Assembly: GCA_902787575.1 (NCBI GenBank)
Contig: CADAGX010000012.1
Span: forward strand, 1 to 64,000
Direction of reading: 5' to 3'
Origin: an uncultured Bacteroidales bacterium
Lineage (GTDB): Bacteria; Bacteroidota; Bacteroidia; Bacteroidales; Bacteroidaceae
DNA: 64,000 nt
The position numbers were made by a program, and so were the translations under genes. The notes beneath the pieces were generated by a model. The model saw nothing but the letters and a program-made list of their open reading frames with translations. It had not been told where the DNA came from and made no database searches. Positions 54,466-63,400 of this stretch are shown one piece after another (the first letter of the stretch is position 1; every line of letters starts with the position of its first letter).

Positions 54466-55245
54466 TTATTTGAGGTTGATATTCGTTTTGGAGAGCTTGC
54501 TAAGTTTCACAAGTTTCTGCTTAAACATATTATGCTTCAGTTGGTGGTTCGTCATCACGCTTCCGATGCAATACTTGCTGAAGCCCGAAGGCTGGATGCG
54601 CAGCTGGCGCAAAATCTCCAGCACGGGACTGAAAACATTTCCGTCGCGCTTTAGCTCGATTATTACGAGTTGGCCGGTTGTTGCATCGCGTGCCGTCTCC
54701 ATATTGTGGAATTGCACGTCGAAATCTATGGTCAGGCGTTCCGTTTTGCCGTAATTCACCAGCGTTATTCGGTGGAAGCGGTTGCGTACGGTGGGATGTA
54801 TGTCGTTCATCCCGCGGTGAACCAGTCCCTGCAGGAACTCCTCATTTCCGTTTTCGCCTGTGATATCCTGTGTGGGAACCTCCACGCGCTTCTTTTTCGT
54901 GCGCCCGTGGTTGTTTTTCGTCTTTACTTCCAGATAGCTGACGTTGCTGTCCAGATACGTTCGCACGCGAACTTTCTGGCGCGGCGCCCGTCCATTGTGA
55001 TGCTCGAGGTAGAAATGGTGGTCGTCGGTGTCCCAATATGTAGTCATGTAGTTTGCCACCTTGGAACCGTCGATTACTTGTGCGTAATACTTGCCTTGCG
55101 CCAACTTAAGCAACTCCACAAGTTTTTCCTTGCAGGTTACGAACTTCGTGTCCGTGCGGTTCATAAGACGGATTTCGGACATCTGCTCCAGCGTAATGGG
55201 CTGCAGTTGCTCCAGAAGTTCGTGTATTGTGGCGTCAATTTCCAT
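54466..55245 (-). CDS. VTC-domain polyphosphate polymerase
   Basis: A 259-residue protein with the VTC tunnel fold that in eukaryotes (Vtc4) makes polyphosphate from ATP. The expected basic and acidic tunnel residues are present: RTDTKFV (R30, K34), KVRVRTY (K91, R93, R95), YLEVKTKNNHGRTKKKR (E106, K108, K110, R115, K118, R120), RLTIDFDVQF (R170, D174), IIELKRDG (E197, K199) and FSKYCIG (S223-Y225). No membrane helix is present, so it would rely on the DUF4956 partner for membrane contact. Polyphosphate synthesis here is inference from the family. Confidence 0.88.
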   Translation of the reverse strand: MEIDATIHELLEQLQPITLEQMSEIRLMNRTDTKFVTCKEKLVELLKLAQGKYYAQVIDGSKVANYMTTYWDTDDHHFYLEHHNGRAPRQKVRVRTYLDSNVSYLEVKTKNNHGRTKKKRVEVPTQDITGENGNEEFLQGLVHRGMNDIHPTVRNRFHRITLVNYGKTERLTIDFDVQFHNMETARDATTGQLVIIELKRDGNVFSPVLEILRQLRIQPSGFSKYCIGSVMTNHQLKHNMFKQKLVKLSKLSKTNINLK

Positions 55246-55267
55246 GTAGAATTGGCATTGCTGAATG

Positions 55268-55275
55268 CAAATTTA
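55268..55275 (-). promoter_or_regulatory. promoter box of the VTC/DUF4956 operon
   Basis: TAAATTTG on the minus strand, 23 bases before the VTC ATG. Confidence 0.65.
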
Positions 55276-55317
55276 CGTATTTATGCATAATAAAAGTCGG
55301 ATTATTTGCTTTTTTTT

Positions 55318-55361
55318 TAATTAAAACGTACTTTTGTTCTAATTAAAACGTAATTTTGTTA
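55318..55361 (+). promoter_or_regulatory. tandemly duplicated frr promoter
   Basis: Two 22-bp units (55318-55339 and 55340-55361) share TAATTAAAACGTA and TTTTGTT and differ at two positions. Each carries a -7 box: TACTTTTG (55329-55336) and TAATTTTG (55351-55358). The leader to the frr ATG is about 65 bases. Confidence 0.75.
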
Positions 55362-55428
55362 TTCCAACATCTGCTTTCGCACGAAAAGAACAACAACTCG
55401 AATATAAACTTTCTAAATGCAGTTTTCT

Positions 55429-55989
55429 ATGATTGACGTGAAAGAAATACTCTCTGGCGCCGAGGAGCGTATGGAAGAGGCCGTGATGTATCTTGAGGAG
55501 ACACTTGCCCGCATCCGTGCCGGCAAGGCGAATGTGAAAATTCTTGACGGAATCCGTGTGGACAGCTACGGCAGCATGGTGCCGCTGGCAGGTGTTGCGT
55601 CTGTTACCACGCCCGATGCGCGCACAATTGCCATCAAGCCGTGGGATAAGTCCATGTTCCGTGTCATCGAAAAGGCCATCATCGACAGTGAAGTGGGCAT
55701 TATGCCCGAGAATAATGGCGAGATAATTCGTCTTGGCATCCCGCCGCTGACCGAGGAACGCCGCAAGCAACTTGCCAAACAGTGTGGCAAAGAAAGCGAG
55801 CAAGCCAAGGTAAGTGTGCGTAACGCACGTCGCGATACGATAGAGAAGCTGAAGAAATCTATCAAGGACGGCTTGTCGGAAGACATGGAGAAGGATGCCG
55901 AGGAGAAACTTCAGAAGACGCACGACAAATACATCAAGCGGATAGACGAGATACTGGCCGCCAAGGAGAAAGAAATCATGACGGTTTAA
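55429..55989 (+). CDS. frr: ribosome recycling factor
   Basis: A 186-residue protein that splits post-termination ribosomes together with EF-G. It has the long three-helix bundle and family sequences [72 protein letters not shown] and [11 protein letters not shown] chose the second ATG (55429, MIDVKEIL) over 55417 because Bacteroidales RRFs begin with MxDVK. A terminator-like hairpin follows at 56003. Confidence 0.96.
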   Translation: MIDVKEILSGAEERMEEAVMYLEETLARIRAGKANVKILDGIRVDSYGSMVPLAGVASVTTPDARTIAIKPWDKSMFRVIEKAIIDSEVGIMPENNGEIIRLGIPPLTEERRKQLAKQCGKESEQAKVSVRNARRDTIEKLKKSIKDGLSEDMEKDAEEKLQKTHDKYIKRIDEILAAKEKEIMTV

Positions 55990-56002
55990 CAAAAAACGGA
56001 GT

Positions 56003-56060
56003 GCGAGGCGCTCGGATTTGAAGCTTATTCTTCAGTCCCGCTCCTCGCCTTTTTCTTTTT
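56003..56060 (+). terminator. terminator-like hairpin ending at the rsgA start codon
   Basis: GCGAGG...GGATTTGAAG pairs imperfectly with CTTCAGTCC...CCTCGC (56003-56048), then CTTTTTCTTTTT up to base 56060. The rsgA ATG begins at 56061. No TAnnTTTG box was seen between frr and rsgA. Confidence 0.55.
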
Positions 56061-56993
56061 ATGAGAGGTCTTGTCGTCCGCAACACGGGTAGTTGGTATG
56101 TCGTCCTTGCCGACGACGGCCAGACTTTTGCCTGCAAGGTGAAAGGCACGTTTCGTTTGCGCGGAATCCGCAGTACGAATCCTGTGGCCGTGGGCGACCG
56201 CGTGACATTTACGCCCGGAGCTGACGGCATTACGGCACTCATCGACGGCATTGAAGACCGCCGCAATTACATTATTCGCCGCGCTTCCAACCTTTCCAAG
56301 CAGAGCCACATCATTGCGGCCAACGTGGATTTGGCTGTTCTGCTCGTCACGGTGGCGCACCCCGAGACCAGTTTCACGTTTATCGACCGCTTTTTGGCAA
56401 GCGCCGAAGCCTATCGTGTGCCCGTGGCACTTGTTTTCAACAAGACCGACTTGTACGACGATGCCGAGCAGGCGCGGCTGCGCGAAATCTGCACGTTGTA
56501 CGAGGGCCTGGGCTACCGCTGCCTCTCGTGCAGCGCCAAGAACCGGCAGGGACTCGAGGCGGTGCGGGCAGAACTGAGTGGCAAAGTTTCGCTGCTGAGC
56601 GGCAACAGTGGAGTGGGCAAGAGCACTTTGCTCAACGCCCTGATGCCGCAGGCGGTGGCTAAGACGGCCGAAATCAGCGTGGCACACGACATGGGCACGC
56701 ATACCACCACATTTTCCGAAATGTTTTTCCTGCCGGACGACGGAGGCGCCCTTATCGACACACCGGGCATCAAGGGGTTTGGCACTTTCGACATGGCGCG
56801 CGAGGAGGTGGGACACTTCTTTCGCGAGATTTTCAGCGTCTCTGCCGAGTGTCGCTTCGGCAATTGTACGCACACCCACGAGCCGGGCTGCGCCGTGCAA
56901 CGTGCCGTGGCTGAGGGTCGCATAGCACAGAGCCGCTATAACAGCTATCTCTCGATGCTCGACGACGAGGAGGAAGAAAAATACAGAAGATGA
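56061..56993 (+). CDS. rsgA: ribosome small-subunit-dependent GTPase A
   Basis: A 310-residue circularly permuted GTPase that aids late 30S maturation. It has an N-terminal OB fold (to about 75). The G motifs come in permuted order: NKTD (127-130), [11 protein letters not shown] (181-188) and DTPG (233-236). The C-terminal zinc site is [15 protein letters not shown] (C264, C269, H271, C277). The start is unusual in lying directly after a T-tract. Its stop TGA overlaps an ATG of the next frame. Confidence 0.95.
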   Translation: MRGLVVRNTGSWYVVLADDGQTFACKVKGTFRLRGIRSTNPVAVGDRVTFTPGADGITALIDGIEDRRNYIIRRASNLSKQSHIIAANVDLAVLLVTVAHPETSFTFIDRFLASAEAYRVPVALVFNKTDLYDDAEQARLREICTLYEGLGYRCLSCSAKNRQGLEAVRAELSGKVSLLSGNSGVGKSTLLNALMPQAVAKTAEISVAHDMGTHTTTFSEMFFLPDDGGALIDTPGIKGFGTFDMAREEVGHFFREIFSVSAECRFGNCTHTHEPGCAVQRAVAEGRIAQSRYNSYLSMLDDEEEEKYRR

Positions 56994-57076
56994 TATTTCC
57001 GCTTCCTGCCTTACGGCGGACAGACGGACCACACAAAAACAAAACAAACAAGATGCTTCCCTTACATTACTTATAT

Positions 57077-58291
57077 ATGCGGAAAACAGCGACATCGCAT
57101 GGCAGCCAAATTTTCTGCTGCCGTTTCCTGTCGTTGTGCCTTGTGTCCTTCCTGTTCTTGCTGTCAGCGCTGGCGGCTAAGCCACAGTTTCGTCTCGGCG
57201 ACGAGCGCACGGAGATATATCTGCCGCTTCTGGAAGGAAAACGTGTAGCTCTCTTCAGCAATCACACGGGTTGCAACCAGCGTGGCGAGCATGTGCTGGA
57301 CGTACTCTTGCAGCACGGAGTACGTGTGACCACGCTTTTCAGCCCCGAACATGGCTTTCGTGGCACGGCCGACGCCGGCGAGCACGTAAAAAGTGGCGTG
57401 GACGACCGATCGGGCCTGCCCATCGTGTCGCTCTACGACGCAGGTCGTGGCGGTCCGGCTACAGCCGTCATGCAGAAGTTCGACGTGCTGTTGGTGGATA
57501 TTCAGGACGTGGGCCTGCGATACTACACCTACTACATTACGATGCTACGGCTCATGGAACGCTGCGGGCAGTGTGGCCGCGACGTTGTAGTGCTCGATCG
57601 CCCGAATCCCAACGGGCATTTTGTCGACGGCCCACTGCTGGATATGAAATTGCGAAGTGGGGTAGGTGCACTTCCCATACCCATTGTTCACGGAATGACG
57701 CTTGGCGAACTGGCTCTCATGGCGCAGGGAGAGGGATGGGTCAAGGCCTTTTGCCGACTTTCCGTAGTGCCGTGCGAGGGATACTCGCGGCAGATGTTCT
57801 TTGCGCCGGCTGTGGCACCGAGTCCTAACCTACCCGATATGCGCAGCATCCTGCTGTATCCTTCCACCTGCTGCTTCGAGGGAACCTGCGTCTCGCTGGG
57901 TCGCGGTACGGATGCGCCCTTTCAGATGTACGGACATCCGCGCATGGAGGGAGATTTCTCCTTCACGCCCGTCAGCCGCTCAGGTGCCAAAAATCCGCCG
58001 CTGCAGGGTCAGGTCTGCCACGGCGTAAGCCTGCAGGGGCTGAGTATGCGTGCGCTATGGCGAATGCGACGCGTCAATCTCAGCTACGTAGTGGATGCTT
58101 TCCGGCGTATGGGCCAGCCGCAGGATTTCTTCCTGCGGAGCGGCGATTTCTTCGACAAACTGATGGGTCAGCGCTACGTGCGCGAGATGATTCTCTCGGG
58201 CCATGCGGCCGAGGAGATTGAGGCTCGTTGGCGCGCGGATGTCGAGACGTTCTGCGTGCGCCGCCGCCCGTACCTGCTATACGACGAGTGA
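57077..58291 (+). CDS. NamZ-like exo-beta-N-acetylmuramidase (DUF1343, GH171)
   Basis: A 404-residue exported protein with a hydrophobic signal (FLSLCLVSFLFLLSALAA) from about residue 17. Family landmarks follow: VALFSNHTGCN, SPEHGFRGTADAGEHV, VLLVDIQDVGLRYYTYYITM, LDRPNPNG, GPLLD and PSPNLPDMRSILLYPSTCCFEGT. NamZ of Bacillus and Tannerella releases MurNAc from peptidoglycan ends. The start is uncertain: ATGs at 57053 and 56990 are in frame, and the last overlaps the rsgA stop. I prefer 57077 because it gives a normal signal peptide. Confidence 0.88.
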   Translation: MRKTATSHGSQIFCCRFLSLCLVSFLFLLSALAAKPQFRLGDERTEIYLPLLEGKRVALFSNHTGCNQRGEHVLDVLLQHGVRVTTLFSPEHGFRGTADAGEHVKSGVDDRSGLPIVSLYDAGRGGPATAVMQKFDVLLVDIQDVGLRYYTYYITMLRLMERCGQCGRDVVVLDRPNPNGHFVDGPLLDMKLRSGVGALPIPIVHGMTLGELALMAQGEGWVKAFCRLSVVPCEGYSRQMFFAPAVAPSPNLPDMRSILLYPSTCCFEGTCVSLGRGTDAPFQMYGHPRMEGDFSFTPVSRSGAKNPPLQGQVCHGVSLQGLSMRALWRMRRVNLSYVVDAFRRMGQPQDFFLRSGDFFDKLMGQRYVREMILSGHAAEEIEARWRADVETFCVRRRPYLLYDE

Positions 58292-58314
58292 ACGAACAAA
58301 AAACACAGTGAGAT

Positions 58315-58776
58315 ATGGAATTTCCGAAGGAGAAGAAAGAAGAGACCTACCGCTCGCTTTTGCCGCAGATTGAGGCGCTGGTGGAAGGCGAGGCTGACCT
58401 GACGGCCAATATGGCGAATGTCTGTGCCTTGCTCCACACGACGTTTGGATTCTGGTGGACGGGCTTTTACCGTGTGATGGGCGCAGAACTGGTGCTGGGG
58501 CCCTTTCAGGGGCCGGTTGCCTGCACGCGTATCGGTCGTGGCCGCGGTGTGTGTGGCACGGCGTGGGCTGAGGGAACGACACAAGTGGTGCCTGATGTGG
58601 AACTTTTCCCGGGACACATTGCCTGTTCCGCTGCGTCGCGTAGCGAAATCGTCGTGCCGCTGTGGCGCGACGGCGAGGTGATAGCCGTGCTCGATATCGA
58701 CAGCGACCGGCTGGCCACGTTCGATAATGTAGACCGCACGTGGCTCGAGCAAATTGCCGCACTGCTGGCACGATAA
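58315..58776 (+). CDS. msrC: GAF-domain free methionine-(R)-sulfoxide reductase
   Basis: A 153-residue GAF protein. The three conserved cysteines of fRMsr are present at C70 (PVACTRI), C80 (GVCGTAW) and C104 (HIACSAASRS), with EIVVPLW and LDIDSD typical of the family. It would reduce free methionine-R-sulfoxide using thioredoxin. It lies 23 bases after the NamZ-like gene in the rsgA operon. The symbol follows E. coli usage. Confidence 0.9.
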   Translation: MEFPKEKKEETYRSLLPQIEALVEGEADLTANMANVCALLHTTFGFWWTGFYRVMGAELVLGPFQGPVACTRIGRGRGVCGTAWAEGTTQVVPDVELFPGHIACSAASRSEIVVPLWRDGEVIAVLDIDSDRLATFDNVDRTWLEQIAALLAR

Positions 58777-58820
58777 TTGCCACCCCGAAGTTTTTTCTTG
58801 CCACAGCAGGAAATCTTTTT

Positions 58821-58854
58821 GCGACGTGTAGTTTTCGACGAAACTGCACGTCGT
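58821..58854. repeat. copy 6 of the CGACGTGTAG-type intergenic hairpin
   Basis: GCGACGTGTAGTTT and AAACTGCACGTCGT around TCGACG, one mismatch in the stem, 44 bases after the msrC stop and followed by ATTTTG. Confidence 0.7.
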
Positions 58855-58935
58855 ATTTTGTTTCTTTTGTGCCCCAATTGGGGGTTTTTGACGTCTGGCG
58901 TCCATTTCCCTGCCGCCGTTTCGTGAAATAGTGCG

Positions 58936-58943
58936 TATCTTTG
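58936..58943 (+). promoter_or_regulatory. promoter box of the OmpA-family gene
   Basis: TATCTTTG, 58 bases before the ATG at 59001. Confidence 0.65.
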
Positions 58944-59000
58944 TGACGTAACGACCTGTTGCAATGAGATAACGACACGCTATATTCACCATTAATAAAG

Positions 59001-60347
59001 ATGAAAAATATGAGGACACTGAGATTTTCAGCCATTTTGGCTTTGCTGCTCAGCTTTGGGCTGTGCGAGCATGTGGGTGCGCAATCCATTCTGAAGGGTT
59101 TGGGCAAGAAGGCACTGGAGAAAGTGCAGGGCAAAGTTGAGAATAAGACGCTTGAATCCGTCGATAAGACGACCGACGATTTGCTCGATGGCAGTCTGTT
59201 TAAGAAAAAGAAAAAAGAGGCAGACGAGAAGAAAGACGCTGCAGCCGACACGGACGCTGCAGCCGAGCAGAAAACGGCCCCTGCTACCAAAGGCGGCGAG
59301 GGAGAGAAAAAAGCTGCAGCCCTCACTTGGAACAATTACGACTTCGTGTCGGGCGATGTGATACTCTTCGAAGACAATCTCGAAGGCGAGAAACTGGGCG
59401 AATTCCCTTCGAAATGGGATGCCTTCAGCGGTGCTGCGGAAGTTGTGAAATTCGACGGCCAGTCTGTCATTAACACGCAGGATGCCACCATCACGCCGCT
59501 TTTTGCCGACAACAAGGTGTATCTGACGGACGAGAGCACGGTGGAGTTCGATATATACGTGTGGAGCGAAAAAGCATACAAGGCGCAGACGGGCTCGGAC
59601 GACGGAGTGGGACTTAATGACTACTGCGTCATCCTTGGCGCAGGCGACAAAATAGAACGTGTGTATGGGAACACCGATAACATGTCCCTTTTCTTCCATA
59701 TTACGGCTTGCAGCGACGCGCCCGCAGAGGAAATTTTATATTCGTGGAGTACGCCGAGCGGCGACATACGTGAGGGACGGTACGAGATAAAAGGTATAGA
59801 GCGTGACGCGTGGCACCATGTGGCCATCTCGTTCAACAAGCGCGCCTATAAGGTGTATTTCGACAACCAGCGCGTGGCAAACATCCCCAATGCACTTGCT
59901 CCAAAATTCGTGCAGCTGCAGGGAAGTTTCGATTACGGGCGGCTGTATTTCTGGCGCAACGTGCGAATTGCCAAGGGCGCCGTGCCACTCTACGACCGCC
60001 TGCAGAGCGAGGGAAAAATTGTGACCTATGCCATTACTTTTGACACGGGCAAGGCCACCATTAAGCCAGAAAGTACGGGCGAAATAAACCGCATCACGAA
60101 AATTATGACGGATGATGCCTCCATCAAGTTCGAGGTGCAGGGACACTGCGACAATACGGGAACGGACGCAGTGAACGACAAACTCTCGCAACAGCGTGCC
60201 GAAGCCATCGTTGCCGCACTTGTCGGCAACGGCATTGCAGCAGACCGCCTGACGGCCGTAGGCAAGGGTTCTAAAGAACCCGTAGCCGACAACGGGACTG
60301 ACGAAGGTCGCGCCAAGAATCGCCGCGTGGTGTTTGTGAAAAAGTAG
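59001..60347 (+). CDS. OmpA-family cell-wall-anchoring protein
   Basis: A 448-residue exported protein with signal peptide to about residue 29 (ending HVGAQ). A lysine/alanine-rich linker (KKKKKEADEKKDAAADTDAAAE) follows, then a beta-sandwich of about 200 residues resembling a concanavalin/LamG fold (VILFEDNLEGEKLGEFPSKW, WHHVAISFNKRAYKVYFDN). A C-terminal OmpA domain has ITFDTGKATI, FEVQGHCDNTGTD, LSQQRAEAIVAAL and AKNRRVVF. The OmpA part holds peptidoglycan. An ATG at 59010 is an alternative start. A strong terminator follows. Confidence 0.9.
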   Translation: MKNMRTLRFSAILALLLSFGLCEHVGAQSILKGLGKKALEKVQGKVENKTLESVDKTTDDLLDGSLFKKKKKEADEKKDAAADTDAAAEQKTAPATKGGEGEKKAAALTWNNYDFVSGDVILFEDNLEGEKLGEFPSKWDAFSGAAEVVKFDGQSVINTQDATITPLFADNKVYLTDESTVEFDIYVWSEKAYKAQTGSDDGVGLNDYCVILGAGDKIERVYGNTDNMSLFFHITACSDAPAEEILYSWSTPSGDIREGRYEIKGIERDAWHHVAISFNKRAYKVYFDNQRVANIPNALAPKFVQLQGSFDYGRLYFWRNVRIAKGAVPLYDRLQSEGKIVTYAITFDTGKATIKPESTGEINRITKIMTDDASIKFEVQGHCDNTGTDAVNDKLSQQRAEAIVAALVGNGIAADRLTAVGKGSKEPVADNGTDEGRAKNRRVVFVKK

Positions 60348-60367
60348 CGGCAGCGCTTCTTCCCGAC

Positions 60368-60446
60368 ACAAGCCAATTCCCAACTCTTGCAGCCACGACC
60401 TCTGTCTTTGAGGTGCTGCGGGGTTGGGAATTGGCTTGTATTTTTA
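60368..60446. terminator. long terminator hairpin after the OmpA gene
   Basis: ACAAGCCAATTCCCAAC pairs with GTTGGGAATTGGCTTGT (60368-60439), with an inner GCAGC/GCTGC helix and loop, followed by ATTTTTAG. It lies between convergent genes. Confidence 0.85.
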
Positions 60447-60487
60447 GGGGCGCTGAGTTTCTTCCTTATTCAGTGTCGCGCGCAAGT

Positions 60488-63400
60488 TTAGGGCACCACC
60501 GTTATTTTTCCGCCAGCCGTGTGCGCCTGGAATTCGGGCGCGTAAAGACATTGCAAAAGTGCGGGCGCCAGTGTGTATGCGCCAGCATGCGCCGTCAGCC
60601 AGTCCTCTTCTATTACGTATGTGCCACGTGGCAGCCGGTCTATGAAGTATTCCGTGCTGGCATCGTGCTGTGCCACGTAATATCCCAGGCCGTCGTGCCA
60701 GCGGTAGCCCGAGTGCTGACTTTCGGGCTCGGCTGCTGCCGGCCGTGGTGCGGCCAGTCGGACGTATTCGTAGTCGCGGTCGGCCGTCACGACGTAGCGC
60801 ACGTGAATGCGGTCGCCGACTGCCGTTTTCTGGCTTTCGACGGTGCGCTCAATGCGGAGTCCCTCGGTTTGTGCCTCCACCTCGCTTGCCGGCATCTGGT
60901 ATTGCGCGTAAACGGCGCCCCAACTGAGGCCGTCGGTTTGCTTTTTCACGCTTAATGTGCGCGGACTCTTCACGTCCTCGACACGCTGGCGCAGGTAGCC
61001 AAGTGAGGTTTCGGGGCTTTGCAGCGTCGCCGTCTTGCGGCCGTCTTGCAGTTGCAACACGTCGCGGAGCGGCGACGAGAAGCGGGCGTCGTCCTTGCCT
61101 GCTTCGGCAATGTACGTGCCGCCTTCCGGTCTTAGCAGCAGCGCGTACACGGCGTCGGCCGTCTGCATGGGGCGCTCCCATTCCTGCGTGCGTTTTTGTT
61201 GCAGGAGCCACTCCTGCATTCCCTGCATGAGCGTCGTATCCTCGGGTTCGACGAGCGAGACTGCTTCCATCAGCTGCACGTGGCGCTGAATCTTGCGGTC
61301 GATGCTGGTGAAACTGCCGCTCGGGTAGGCCAGATATGTGCCGTCGGGATGAGCGAGCAACGTGTGGAATTTCTGCATCAGGCTGCGAGCCTGCTTCCTC
61401 TCGCCTGCCAGTTGCAGCACGATGGCGGCCATGGCCCGTTCTTCGCCTTGCATGGAGTCGGCCTGTCGGCGCAGGATGTCGAGCATGAAATCTGCGTCGC
61501 GACGAGTGTCGCCGTAGAGTTTCTCGCCCGAGCGCATGCTAAGGTATAGATATTGCAGTCCCAGCGTGCTTATGCCGAGTTCTTTTTTCTTTTCCTTGCG
61601 CAGGCGCTCCACTTCTTTCGCCACGTTTTGCCGCAGGAACTCGACAGCTCTGGCGCGTATGCCGTCAGCCACTTGCGCCGGCTCGTCGGACGGCTGGCCC
61701 GTCATGACGTAGAGGCGCGTCAGCAGGTAAGCCACTTCGCACGTCAGGTACGAGCTGCCGCGCATCCCGGGGAACCATGCAAACGAGCCGTCGGGCTGTT
61801 GCAGCGCGCGCATGGCAGTGAGCATCGTCATGCGTCGGCTTTCTTGCGTCTCGCTTTCGAAGAGCGTTTTCAGCCTTTCGTGCCGTGCCTTTTCGCGCTC
61901 GGCATCCATCACCCAGGGCGTCTCCTGCAGGAGCAGGTCGGCCAGTTCCTGGTTTGCTGCGAGCATGCCGTTCGATTTCGCGTCTGCAGCCATCTCCTTC
62001 ACGGCCGCTTTCATGTCGGGGACATTCTGTGCAATGTGTGCCGCGAGTGCTCCGGCGTAATACGAAGCCGAGAGCGAGAGAATGTCGCGTCGTGTGGGCT
62101 GCATCAGCGATGGCAGCGACTGTACGGCGAGCCAAATCGGGCGTGCGGTGTATTCCACGGTGAGTGTGCGCCGCTGGGCTTTCTGGCTGTCGTGTTGGAA
62201 AAGTTTGCGCAAGTCTATTTGCTTTTCGCCGGCACGCGAGAGTGAGAACGCCTTCGTTTCGGTGATGTTTTGCGTGTTCGTCAAGACAGCCAGGGGACGT
62301 GCTTCGCCGTCTGAACAATCTGTCGTTTTTGCAAGCCAGCGCACGGAAAGCATCGTCTCGCCCGAGATGGGGAAAAAGTAAGTCGTGTCGGTCTGCGGCT
62401 GTAAGTCGAAATCCACCGTGCCGCTCTTCACCACTCGCTCCGTCTCGGCCTCCACCACTTGCCATGTGGCTTTGCCTCGTTGCTGCGACGTGCTGATGTT
62501 GCGGATGCTGGCGCTGAAAGTTCCCTTGTCGCCTTGCCGCAGGAATCGCGGCAAGTGCAGTTCGGCCATCAACTCCTTCTGCGCAATAATTTTTTCATCT
62601 ATGTTAGCCACAGCCATGTCGCGTGTGTGCGCAAATCCCGTCAGGTGCCACGACGTCAGGCTCTCGGGCAAAGTGAAGGCGATGCACGTCAGACCTTGCG
62701 CATCAGTGCGTAGCCGTGGCTCGAAGAAAGCCAGCTCGTTCATGTTCGACCGCAAGTTGGCCACGCTGATGGCTTCGGCATTTCCGTTGCCGGCCTCCGC
62801 CTCAGTATCTTCGGCCTTCGCTTCGTCCATGCTTAAGCCCGCAATTTGTCCTTGTGCCGCGAATTTCTGCGTGCCGGCCGCCATTTCCGGCGCAGCGGCC
62901 GCCATGGTGTTGAAGACACGCGTCCCCGCGGATTTGTACATGCGTCGTGTCGTAATGCCGTCGCTTTCTTCTACGCTTGCGTACGGGCCGAAATATTTCT
63001 CGTCGAAGACGGAAAACTCAAAGTTGCGCACCTTCAACAGTTGCAGCGCGTAGTATGCGGGATGGTTTGAGCCGAAATTTTGCCCGTAAGCCTCTTTTAT
63101 ATTCAGATACGGTATGCGGTGCGGACGCGACACGTAGAGTTGCAGCGCGTGCGGCGCGAGTGCATCGAGCGAAGCGTCGTAGAGACTCAGTAGCACGTTG
63201 GCATCAGCCGGTGTGGCGTCGGCGCGACGGAGCGACAGGCGCCACTCCTCGTGCTGCCCTGGGCGCAGACGGTTGCGGAAGGTGTCCCAGTGTGGGCGAA
63301 GTGCCATATCGGGCTGGCGAAGGTGGAGCGTCACTTGCCCGACCGTCAGCCCACGTTTGTAGACTGCGGCAGTGAGCCTGCAGCCTTGCTTATATTCGGT

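Noticed and set aside
7674..58854. Insertion sequence or MITE ends for the repeat family
   Set aside because: No target-site duplications or transposase gene were seen around any copy, so I list them only as intergenic repeats.
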